Positions 1 through 5,213 of a stretch of DNA of 7,738 nucleotides are shown in pieces; the first letter of the stretch is position 1; every line of letters begins with the position of its first letter. Both the position numbers and the translations under genes were made by a program. This DNA is from Acetofilamentum sp. (lineage in GTDB: Bacteria > Bacteroidota > Bacteroidia > Bacteroidales > JAFGXI01). Under the pieces are notes generated by a model that was not told the origin of the DNA, searched no databases, and saw only the letters and a list, made by a program, of their open reading frames with translations. The stretch lies in assembly GCA_020720565.1 (NCBI GenBank), contig DYOK01000129.1, positions 1 to 7,738 of the forward strand. Reading direction: 5' to 3'.

Positions 1-20
1 TAATGTCGTATTTTATTAGT

Positions 21-37
21 CTAAAAGCCTGTTTTAG
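21..37. other. Short AT-rich inverted repeat (possible upstream-gene terminator)
   Basis: CTAAAA at 21-26 and TTTTAG at 32-37 are perfect inverted arms around a 5-nt loop (GCCTG), followed by an AT-rich stretch. It could be the weak terminator of a gene ending left of the window. The stem has a single G-C pair and no clean T-run follows, so this is only a possibility. Confidence 0.2.
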
Positions 38-55
38 TTATAAAATATTAATATC

Positions 56-70
56 GGTCGAAGACCTTAA
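56..70. repeat. 15-bp intergenic repeat, copy 1 (GGTCGAAGACCTTAA)
   Basis: This 15-bp word is identical to 1528-1542, so the two copies bracket the ligase gene. It contains a perfect 4-bp dyad, GGTC-GAA-GACC. The copy ends 29 bp before the ligase start codon, so it lies in the 5' leader or promoter region. A family of short intergenic repeats or a protein-binding site are both possible; the window does not decide between them. Confidence 0.6.
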
Positions 71-99
71 GTTGCTGGCGTATTAAAAAAGATAATTCT

Positions 100-1392
100 A
101 TGTTTGTTCCCGAATTAGAACGTTTAAATCAAAAACAGATCAAGGCGTTTCAAGAAATTGAGCTTAAAAAACTGCTTCACTACCTAAATACAAACTCTAA
201 ATTCTATCAAGAACATTTTGAAAAACATCAAATCGATCTTTCAAAAATAGAATGTTTAGAAGATTTGACGAAAATCCCTGTTACAACAAAAGATGATTTG
301 CAAAACCAAAACTTCGATTTTGTTTGTGTGCCAAAGCATCAGATTATCGATTATGTGACCACATCAGGAACATTGGGGGAGCCCGTGGTTTTTGCAATGA
401 CCGAAAATGATTTGGAACGTCTAGCGTATAACGAATTTATATCGTTTGCCTGTGCCAGTGGCGATTCCAATGATTTATACCAACTAATGGTTACTATGGA
501 CCGTAGATTTATGGCAGGTTTAGCCTATTATTCAGGCATCAGAAAACTTGGGGCAGGTGTGGTTCGGGTTGGTCCTGGGAACCCTGGTTTGCAATTTGAT
601 ACCATTCAACGTATAAAGCCCAATGCCATTGTTACGGTACCTTCGTTTATTGTTAAGTTGATTGAATATGCCGAAAAAAATGGCATCGATTATCAAAATT
701 TAGGCATTCAAAAGGCCATTTGTATTGGCGAAAGCCTGCGAAATGCCGATTTTACGCTGAATACACTAGGGCAAAAAATTAAAGATAAATGGGACATTGC
801 GTTGTACTCGACCTATGCTTCGACCGAAATGGGAACAGCTTTTACAGAGTGCTCGGCGGGTAAAGGAGGACACCATCATCCTGAAATGATTATTGTAGAA
901 TTTCTCGACGATAACGACCAAGCTGTAGAACCAGACCAAGCAGGCGAAGTCACTATAACCACTTTGGGTGTCGAGGCAATGCCGCTATTGAGGTTTAAAA
1001 CAGGTGATATATGCTACCATTATACCGATCCATGTGTTTGCGGAAGAACCACCATGCGTTTGGGTCCAGTAATTGGTCGAAAAAAACAAATGATTAAATT
1101 TAAAGGCACAACCCTTTACCCTCCAGCTTTCTACGATATTCTTAATGGAATTGAAAATGTCGAAAACTATATTGTCGAGGTGTCGACAAATACAATTGGA
1201 ACCGACGAAATTACCATATATATTGGAACAAAATCACCATCGGAATGGTTCGAAAAACAAATAAAAGACTTCTTTAGAACCAAATTGCGCGTGGCGCCTA
1301 ATATTATATTCGAGTCTATATCTGAGATTAATAAAAGACAATTTCCTGAGCTGAGCCGTAAACCCATCACTTTTATCGATAGAAGAGTTTAG
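100..1392 (+). CDS. Phenylacetate-CoA ligase-like AMP-forming acyl-CoA synthetase
   Basis: This is a cytoplasmic adenylate-forming enzyme of the PaaK family. Family members activate an aryl-acetic or related carboxylic acid with ATP and transfer it to CoA, releasing AMP and pyrophosphate. At 430 residues it has the usual PaaK length and is intact. Visible motifs are the phosphate-binding loop TTSGTLGEP (residues 87-95), YSTYASTEMG (236-245, the A5-type YGxTE region), LRFKTGD (297-303, A7), GRKKQMIKFKG (326-336, A8 hinge) and a C-terminal SRKPITFIDRR with the likely catalytic Lys421. C251, H258-H260, C305, C312 and C314 resemble the Cys/His set of Bacteroidota PaaK-like proteins that may bind a metal. 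The ATG at 100 is preceded by an A-rich stretch and no Shine-Dalgarno sequence. No other phenylacetate-degradation gene is in view, so the substrate is open; phenylacetate, indoleacetate or another aryl acid could fit. The gene is apparently monocistronic here and converges on the next gene. Confidence 0.9.
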   Translation: MFVPELERLNQKQIKAFQEIELKKLLHYLNTNSKFYQEHFEKHQIDLSKIECLEDLTKIPVTTKDDLQNQNFDFVCVPKHQIIDYVTTSGTLGEPVVFAMTENDLERLAYNEFISFACASGDSNDLYQLMVTMDRRFMAGLAYYSGIRKLGAGVVRVGPGNPGLQFDTIQRIKPNAIVTVPSFIVKLIEYAEKNGIDYQNLGIQKAICIGESLRNADFTLNTLGQKIKDKWDIALYSTYASTEMGTAFTECSAGKGGHHHPEMIIVEFLDDNDQAVEPDQAGEVTITTLGVEAMPLLRFKTGDICYHYTDPCVCGRTTMRLGPVIGRKKQMIKFKGTTLYPPAFYDILNGIENVENYIVEVSTNTIGTDEITIYIGTKSPSEWFEKQIKDFFRTKLRVAPNIIFESISEINKRQFPELSRKPITFIDRRV

Positions 1393-1509
1393 CTTAATTT
1401 AGTTTGATGCGGAATATTTTTAAGCTATTTGCTCTGCTTTGGAATGATTGAGTACTTTGGATAAAATCGTGTTGTATTTTATTTTGCTAAACACCTGATA
1501 ATGGCCCAG

Positions 1510-1539
1510 GTAAAAAAACAATAAATAGGTCGAAGACCT
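1510..1539 (-). terminator. Possible weak intrinsic terminator of the lipoprotein gene
   Basis: Read on the minus strand, AGGTC (1539-1535), loop TTC and GACCT (1531-1527) form a 5-bp hairpin. It is followed by a T-rich tract ending in seven Ts (down to 1512), and begins 16 bp past the lipoprotein stop codon. The stem is short and the T7 run sits about 8 nt beyond it, so this is a weak candidate. The hairpin is the dyad inside the 15-bp repeat. Confidence 0.3.
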
Positions 1540-1542
1540 TAA
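1528..1542. repeat. 15-bp intergenic repeat, copy 2 (GGTCGAAGACCTTAA)
   Basis: This copy matches 56-70 exactly over 15 bp and has the same orientation. Here the dyad extends to 5 bp (AGGTC-GAA-GACCT, 1527-1539). It lies between the convergent ligase and lipoprotein genes. The flanks differ apart from a nearby AATA upstream and scattered bases, so the conserved unit is essentially the dyad plus TTAA. Confidence 0.6.
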
Positions 1543-1554
1543 TCTGCAAAAGCC

Positions 1555-2853
1555 TTATTTATTGTATACGAAAATTAAGTCTTTAATTTCATGGGTATGA
1601 CTGTAATATAGCTGATGCCCTGTTTGTGGGTGATTCGAGATTTTGATTTGCGAGCCGTCGACGTAAAATAGCTTTTGGTTTAGCGGTTCATAAAAAAACT
1701 TAATGTCGTTCGAACACGTATCGAGTGTGCGCTGCATCTGGCTCGTAATGTGGTATTCAATAATTTTGTGATCCAAGGCTACAAGATATTGATAATCGGT
1801 CACTTTAAAAGCATCTTCGAGATGAGCACTTCCAAAGTCGCCAACTGGCCAAACCAAATTGTACAGGGTCGAAAGTGAACATGCACGAGCTTGATTATAG
1901 TAATTTCCAAAAACAATATTTAAATCTTGGTCAATTGGGCAAATACGTTTTGGCGTAAAATTGATGTCAAAAGAACGCACATATGCGCCAGTGCCTCTAT
2001 TCAATTGTTCAACTACATCATATCCAATGGCGAACGAGAGCATACTGACTAAAATATTATTTTCGGTAAAAATAAAATCGGAAATTTGAGCTTGATTTCC
2101 ACTTGTATTGGCTTGCCAAATCACTTTGTCTGTTGGCCCGTATCCTGCAATAGCACCCCTAAAGTTACTGACAAAAGTTAGATTGTTTTCATATTTCAAT
2201 TGCCCAGTATAAACATGACTGGGGTCTTTTAATTGATCTACCGTCCATTTTTTCTCCCAATTACTCGATTGGTATGCACTTAGTATGCCTTGTGTTGAGA
2301 GGAAGTGATATTGTTTAGCGTATGGGTTATACAAAAAGCATTGGTAGGGTTCGGCTATGACCTTAAGTACTTGATTTCGTTGATATATCGAAATAATTTT
2401 TGTGCTAATAAGGTCGCCCTCAATGATGATAATATCGGTCAATTGCCTTTCGATAGCCCCAATTTGAATGGGGATGTAGCTCTTTTTTTCATTTTGTTCG
2501 TCCCATGCCTCGACAACCAAGTAATATGAACCTGAGCTCAGATATAGATTATCGATGGTATGGAGGATATTCAAATTGTAATTTTTCTGATTGAGGTAAA
2601 GACTGGTAGGTGTACTGATGCGTTGATTCGATTCGTTGATAACATATACCGAAACCCTTGTTATTATCTCGTTATCAGAAATTTGAGCGACAACACGAAT
2701 CGAGTCGAGCACCGAGTAACTACCCCCACTTGGCTGTTCAATTTGAATGAAAGGCACTTGCTCGTCTGTTTTCTGGCAAGAGCTAAAAGTAATGAACAGA
2801 TAACTAACAAAGGATAAGGCAATGTGTTTATAAACTAGACGGTATTTATGCAT
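1555..2853 (-). CDS. Surface lipoprotein with Ig-like domain and probable beta-propeller
   Basis: I do not recognise a named family for this 432-residue protein. Residues 1-25 form a type II signal peptide (basic MHKYRLVYKH, then a hydrophobic stretch) ending in FSSC, with Cys26 as the predicted lipid-carrying residue. The next residues, QKTDE (27-31), resemble the lipoprotein export signal reported in Bacteroidota (QKDDE-like in Capnocytophaga), which suggests display on the cell surface. Residues 33-131 look like one Ig-like beta-sandwich. From about 138 to the end there are recurring beta-strand blocks such as NNLTFVSNFRGAIAGYG, NNILVSMLSFAIGYDV, LNIVFGNYYN, YQYLVALDHKIIEYHI and KLFYVDGSQIKIS. 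Each is 40-50 residues from the next, as in a PQQ/WD-type propeller. This part is inferred from pattern only, and no catalytic motif is seen. A binding or scaffolding role is more likely than catalysis. The gene is divergent from dnaB with 57 bp between the start codons. Confidence 0.8.
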   Translation of the reverse strand: MHKYRLVYKHIALSFVSYLFITFSSCQKTDEQVPFIQIEQPSGGSYSVLDSIRVVAQISDNEIITRVSVYVINESNQRISTPTSLYLNQKNYNLNILHTIDNLYLSSGSYYLVVEAWDEQNEKKSYIPIQIGAIERQLTDIIIIEGDLISTKIISIYQRNQVLKVIAEPYQCFLYNPYAKQYHFLSTQGILSAYQSSNWEKKWTVDQLKDPSHVYTGQLKYENNLTFVSNFRGAIAGYGPTDKVIWQANTSGNQAQISDFIFTENNILVSMLSFAIGYDVVEQLNRGTGAYVRSFDINFTPKRICPIDQDLNIVFGNYYNQARACSLSTLYNLVWPVGDFGSAHLEDAFKVTDYQYLVALDHKIIEYHITSQMQRTLDTCSNDIKFFYEPLNQKLFYVDGSQIKISNHPQTGHQLYYSHTHEIKDLIFVYNK

Positions 2854-2855
2854 GG

Positions 2856-2876
2856 AATAAAATTAAGAATTTTATT
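2856..2876. promoter_or_regulatory. Perfect 9-bp inverted repeat in the divergent lipoprotein/dnaB promoter region
   Basis: AATAAAATT (2856-2864) and AATTTTATT (2868-2876) are exact inverted arms around AAG. The element sits 2 bp from the lipoprotein start codon and overlaps the predicted -7 box of dnaB (2873-2880). By position it could be an operator that affects one or both genes. It contains only A and T in the arms, so chance is a real alternative in an AT-rich gap. Confidence 0.4.
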
Positions 2877-2880
2877 TTTG
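2873..2880 (+). promoter_or_regulatory. Predicted -7 element of the dnaB promoter (TATTTTTG)
   Basis: TATTTTTG matches the TAnnTTTG consensus used by the primary sigma factor of Bacteroidota. It would place transcription start about 24 bp before the dnaB ATG. I see no good TTTG or TTG at the expected -33 distance, so the call rests on the -7 box and its position. Confidence 0.45.
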
Positions 2881-2910
2881 CAATCCCTTTATTTCCCTTA
2901 AAAAATAGAT

Positions 2911-4428
2911 ATGGCAAACGAAAATAAATTGCAAAAAAGTCACCAAGAGCTGAGCATTGCTGTTGGAAGAACTCAACCATCGGCCATAGAAATGGAAGAA
3001 GCTGTTTTAGGGGCTTTAATGCTCGAAAAAGACGCCATAGAAGTTGTTCTCGATTTATTATCGCCCGAAGCGTTCTATAAACCAGAACACCAAAAGATTT
3101 ATACCGTGGTTAAGCAATTGGCCGAAAATGGCAAAGTAATCGATTTGTTGACAGTCACACAAGAATTGCGAAACCGAGGATGGATAGCCGAAATAGGGGG
3201 AGCTGGCTATATTGCCCAACTATCAAACAAGATTGCATCGGCAGCTCACATCGATTTTCATGCACGGATTATTGCTCAAAAATTCATTCAACGCGAATTA
3301 ATTAGAGTCACTTCCGACATACAGCGTCAGGCTTATGACAATACATTGGACGTTTATCAATTACTCGATCAATCTGAGCAAGACTTATTTGCCATTAGCT
3401 CTGGTGTGGTTAAAAAAGAAATTTTACCCATTTCTCCCATTCTCGACGATGCCATTTTAAAGATACAGCAAGCCAAAGATAAAGAATTTAACGGAGTACC
3501 TTCGGGATTCCCAAGCATCGATAAAATTACACAAGGTTGGCAAAAAGGCGACCTCATTATTATCGCAGCTCGTCCATCAATGGGTAAAACCGCATTTACC
3601 TTGTCTATGGCCAGGAACATGGCTGCTGACCACGATCAATCTGTGGCCTTTTTTAGTTTAGAGATGCCATCAATTCAATTGGTTAATCGTCTTATTGTAA
3701 GCGAAACTGAGATTGACCACAACACCATCAAATCGGGCAAATTAACCGACAAAGAATGGGCACATCTCGAAGAAAAAGTCGAAAAACTTTACCAAGCTCC
3801 CATTTTTATAGACGATTCTCCTTCGATGACAATTTTCGAATTGAGTGCAAAATGTCGCCGATTAAAAGCAAAACATCGACTCGATATTGTGGTTATCGAC
3901 TACTTGCAGCTGATGAAAGGCGAAGGTAAAAGCGGAAACAGAGAGCAAGAAGTCAGTCAGATTTCACGCTCTTTAAAACAGCTTGCCAAAGAGCTAGAGA
4001 TCCCAATTATAGCCTTGGCTCAGTTAAATCGGGGTGTAGAGTTGCGTACAGGAACACAAAAACGACCCATGTTGGCTGACTTACGCGAGTCTGGTGCCAT
4101 TGAGCAAGATGCTGATATTATTGCATTTATCAACCGACCCGAAAGAATGGGAATTGCCGAAGTGGATGGCGTTTCGACAAGAGGTCTTGCCGAGATTATT
4201 ATCGCCAAACATCGTAACGGACAAACGGCCGATGTGTCTTTGCGATTCCGCGACGAGTTTGCACGTTTCGAAGAGTGGGAAACCGCGGGTGGAATTATTA
4301 CAGAATCACCTCAAGTTCAAGTATTACAAAAAATACAATCGAAAATGAATACCGATGAACGCATGAATGCCAATCATGTTTTTGAAGAAAAACCGTTCGA
4401 CTCTAGCGAAAGGAACACTCCGTTTTAA
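2911..4428 (+). CDS. dnaB: Replicative DNA helicase DnaB
   Basis: DnaB is the hexameric 5'-3' helicase that unwinds DNA at the chromosomal replication fork and recruits primase. The N-terminal scaffold domain covers about residues 22-125, with the typical start PSAIEMEEAVLGALML. A linker follows to about 190, then the RecA-like ATPase domain (about 195-455). Key motifs are present: Walker A ARPSMGKT (220-227), Walker B IVVIDYLQLM (326-335) with Asp330, the sensor-like QLNR (371-374), DLRESGAIEQDAD (390-402), and IIIAKHRNGQ (429-438), whose Arg435 matches the family's arginine finger. At 505 residues it is longer than the E. coli protein because of a polar C-terminal tail of some 45 residues, which is common in this phylum. 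No intein or insertion interrupts the ATPase. The ATG at 2911 starts the expected N-terminus and is preceded by an A-rich stretch. It stands alone rather than beside rplI or alr. Confidence 0.97.
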   Translation: MANENKLQKSHQELSIAVGRTQPSAIEMEEAVLGALMLEKDAIEVVLDLLSPEAFYKPEHQKIYTVVKQLAENGKVIDLLTVTQELRNRGWIAEIGGAGYIAQLSNKIASAAHIDFHARIIAQKFIQRELIRVTSDIQRQAYDNTLDVYQLLDQSEQDLFAISSGVVKKEILPISPILDDAILKIQQAKDKEFNGVPSGFPSIDKITQGWQKGDLIIIAARPSMGKTAFTLSMARNMAADHDQSVAFFSLEMPSIQLVNRLIVSETEIDHNTIKSGKLTDKEWAHLEEKVEKLYQAPIFIDDSPSMTIFELSAKCRRLKAKHRLDIVVIDYLQLMKGEGKSGNREQEVSQISRSLKQLAKELEIPIIALAQLNRGVELRTGTQKRPMLADLRESGAIEQDADIIAFINRPERMGIAEVDGVSTRGLAEIIIAKHRNGQTADVSLRFRDEFARFEEWETAGGIITESPQVQVLQKIQSKMNTDERMNANHVFEEKPFDSSERNTPF

Positions 4429-4510
4429 GTGTTAATACGTAAATATAAGTTTTTTTATATCTTAACGTAACTTTTTTGTTTTTTTAACGAACAAGTTAAC
4501 AAATAAAACC
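4429..4510. other. AT-rich non-coding stretch after dnaB with repeated TTAAC words
   Basis: This stretch contains several T-runs and three TTAAC words at 4462-4466, 4484-4488 and 4496-4500 (the first two are TTAACG, the last is within GTTAAC). TAACTT (4468-4473) and AAGTTA (4493-4498) are inverted. No exact TAnnTTTG promoter is found. It may hold the promoter of the downstream RNA candidate, but this is not shown. Confidence 0.35.
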
Positions 4511-4586
4511 AAATAGGTAAGTTGAAGTGTACCTCAAGAGGACATTCAATTACGAAAGGAGAGAGATACCTCTCCTTTATTTTTTT
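4511..4586 (+). ncRNA. Candidate structured small RNA or dnaB 3' UTR element
   Basis: Two hairpins lie next to each other. The first (4520-4551) pairs TTGAA (4522-4526) with TTCAA (4545-4549), TGT (4528-4530) with ACA (4542-4544), and CCT (4532-4534) with AGG (4539-4541), closed by loop CAAG. G4527 and A4531 are single bulges, and outer A-U and G-U pairs extend it to about 13 pairs. The second (4555-4578) is a strong terminator. Alternative pairings exist: AGGTA (4515-4519) fits TACCT at 4530-4534 and at 4567-4571, and AGAGG (4537-4541) fits CCTCT (4569-4573). A hairpin plus terminator layout is typical of bacterial small RNAs or attenuators. I recognise no known family, the 5' end is unknown, and a plain dnaB 3' UTR is the main alternative. 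Confidence 0.4.
4555..4586 (+). terminator. Strong rho-independent terminator downstream of dnaB
   Basis: AAAGGAGAG (4555-4563) and CTCTCCTTT (4570-4578) form a perfect 9-bp stem with a 6-nt loop (AGATAC). It is followed by A and seven Ts (4580-4586). This is a textbook intrinsic terminator on the plus strand. It lies 126 bp past the dnaB stop, and would end either the dnaB mRNA or a separate small RNA. Confidence 0.85.
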
Positions 4587-4767
4587 GTATATATATGTAA
4601 ATAAGGTATTTGGCTACTTGTTTAGGTTTGCCAAAAAGCATAAGTACTTAAGCCTATTTTTTATATCATTGATACAAATAAGCAAACCAAATTTCTTTAT
4701 CGACGTAAAGTGTCATTGTCGAAAAACAAAAAATTCCTACAAATTCATTATTTAAAAATACAAAGTT
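4587..4767. other. Non-coding leader region of the secreted-protein operon
   Basis: These 181 bp separate the terminator from the next start codon. A TAGGTTTG at 4623-4630 fits the Bacteroidota -7 consensus, but no -33 box is seen at the right distance. A 10-bp palindrome TAAGTACTTA (4641-4650) lies shortly after it, with T6 following at 4657-4662. CTTTA (4695-4699) and TAAAG (4706-4710) can form a small hairpin. I see no coding sequence here. If the -7 box is used, the mRNA leader is about 130 nt. Confidence 0.4.
4623..4630 (+). promoter_or_regulatory. Possible -7 element (TAGGTTTG) of the secreted-protein operon
   Basis: The sequence is an exact TAnnTTTG match located after the dnaB terminator and before the 144-residue gene, where a promoter is needed. 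The missing -33 motif and the long implied leader keep the confidence low. Confidence 0.3.
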
Positions 4768-5202
4768 ATGAAACACGTTTCAATGTTATGGGTTATCCTT
4801 TTTGCCCTGCTGTGTATTCAAAATGTGGGTGCACAGACCACAAGCCAATTTACGATTCAAGACGAATCTTTCGAGATGCCTGCTTTTAGGGGCAGTATCA
4901 ACTATGTGACGCAAGGCGACGAACTAAAAGCACCGGCTCAAATTGCCAATGCCATCGCACACAAACAACTCGAAGAATTGCATATTTATGTAGCTACAAA
5001 GCCAGGTGCAATGGTATTTAATAACATTGCGCTAACGGCAGAAACAGTCGATTTATTCGCCAAAGACTTAGCGTCTTGGAAACAGAATATACGTCAAAGG
5101 GTTGTGGTTCATGGCGAGTTTGTGTTTGACGGTGAAGAAGGTCAGGCACTTAAGCAACGCCTCGAAGCCATTACGGGTTTACAATTTATAGCACAACAAT
5201 AA
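4768..5202 (+). CDS. Small secreted protein, degenerate DUF4347-like domain
   Basis: The 144-residue product has a signal peptide of about 22 residues (MKHVSMLWVILFALLCIQNVGA) with a likely cut before Gln23, so it is exported. The mature part reads like a DUF4347 domain: AQIANAIAHKQLEELHIYV (57-75), then KPGAMVFNNIALT (78-90), FAKDLASWKQNI (97-108), RVVVHGEF (111-118), and GQALKQRLEAITGLQFIA (125-142). In that family, as I remember it, the corresponding blocks are LHIVSHG, G.L.LG.T.L, YA..L..WG, LLYGC and GKAFVQ.L..LTGADIAAS. The His of SHG and the Cys of YGC, which I take to be active-site-like, are replaced here (VATK and HGEF). This match is from memory and moderate. The gene is 11 bp upstream of the adhesin and surely co-transcribed with it. 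The function is unknown; a non-catalytic partner of the adhesin is a guess. Confidence 0.7.
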   Translation: MKHVSMLWVILFALLCIQNVGAQTTSQFTIQDESFEMPAFRGSINYVTQGDELKAPAQIANAIAHKQLEELHIYVATKPGAMVFNNIALTAETVDLFAKDLASWKQNIRQRVVVHGEFVFDGEEGQALKQRLEAITGLQFIAQQ

Positions 5203-5213
5203 AATAAACAGAT

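Larger units (their letters stand above)
1393..1554. other. Convergent intergenic region, non-coding
   Basis: This 162-bp gap separates the 3' ends of the ligase and the lipoprotein gene. I see no credible coding sequence. It holds an inverted repeat ACCTG (1493-1497) / CAGGT (1507-1511) with a 9-nt loop, an A7 run directly after it, and the second copy of the 15-bp repeat. No convincing intrinsic terminator for the plus-strand ligase gene is present, because no T-run follows a stem in that direction. Confidence 0.6.

Noticed and set aside
1167..1370. A minus-strand frame inside the ligase gene
   Set aside because: It overlaps the conserved C-terminal domain of the ligase and has no start context or family likeness.
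1493..1511. ACCTG/CAGGT hairpin as a terminator for the ligase gene
   Set aside because: The stem is only 5 bp with a 9-nt loop and is followed by As, not Ts, on the plus strand.
2305..2817. Two plus-strand frames inside the lipoprotein gene
   Set aside because: They are antisense to a gene with a good signal peptide, lipobox and domain structure, and show no protein-like features.
3369..4348. Three short frames within dnaB, two minus and one plus
   Set aside because: All lie within the conserved ATPase-coding region of dnaB in other frames.
2911..4428. Possible intein in dnaB
   Set aside because: Walker A, Walker B and the later motifs follow each other at normal spacing with no insertion, so no intein is present.
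4522..4755. A 77-codon open frame beginning at TTG after dnaB
   Set aside because: It starts inside the bulged hairpin, runs through a strong intrinsic terminator, has no ribosome-binding context, and its translation is dominated by AT-rich codons (Phe, Ile, Tyr, Lys) with no domain-like pattern.
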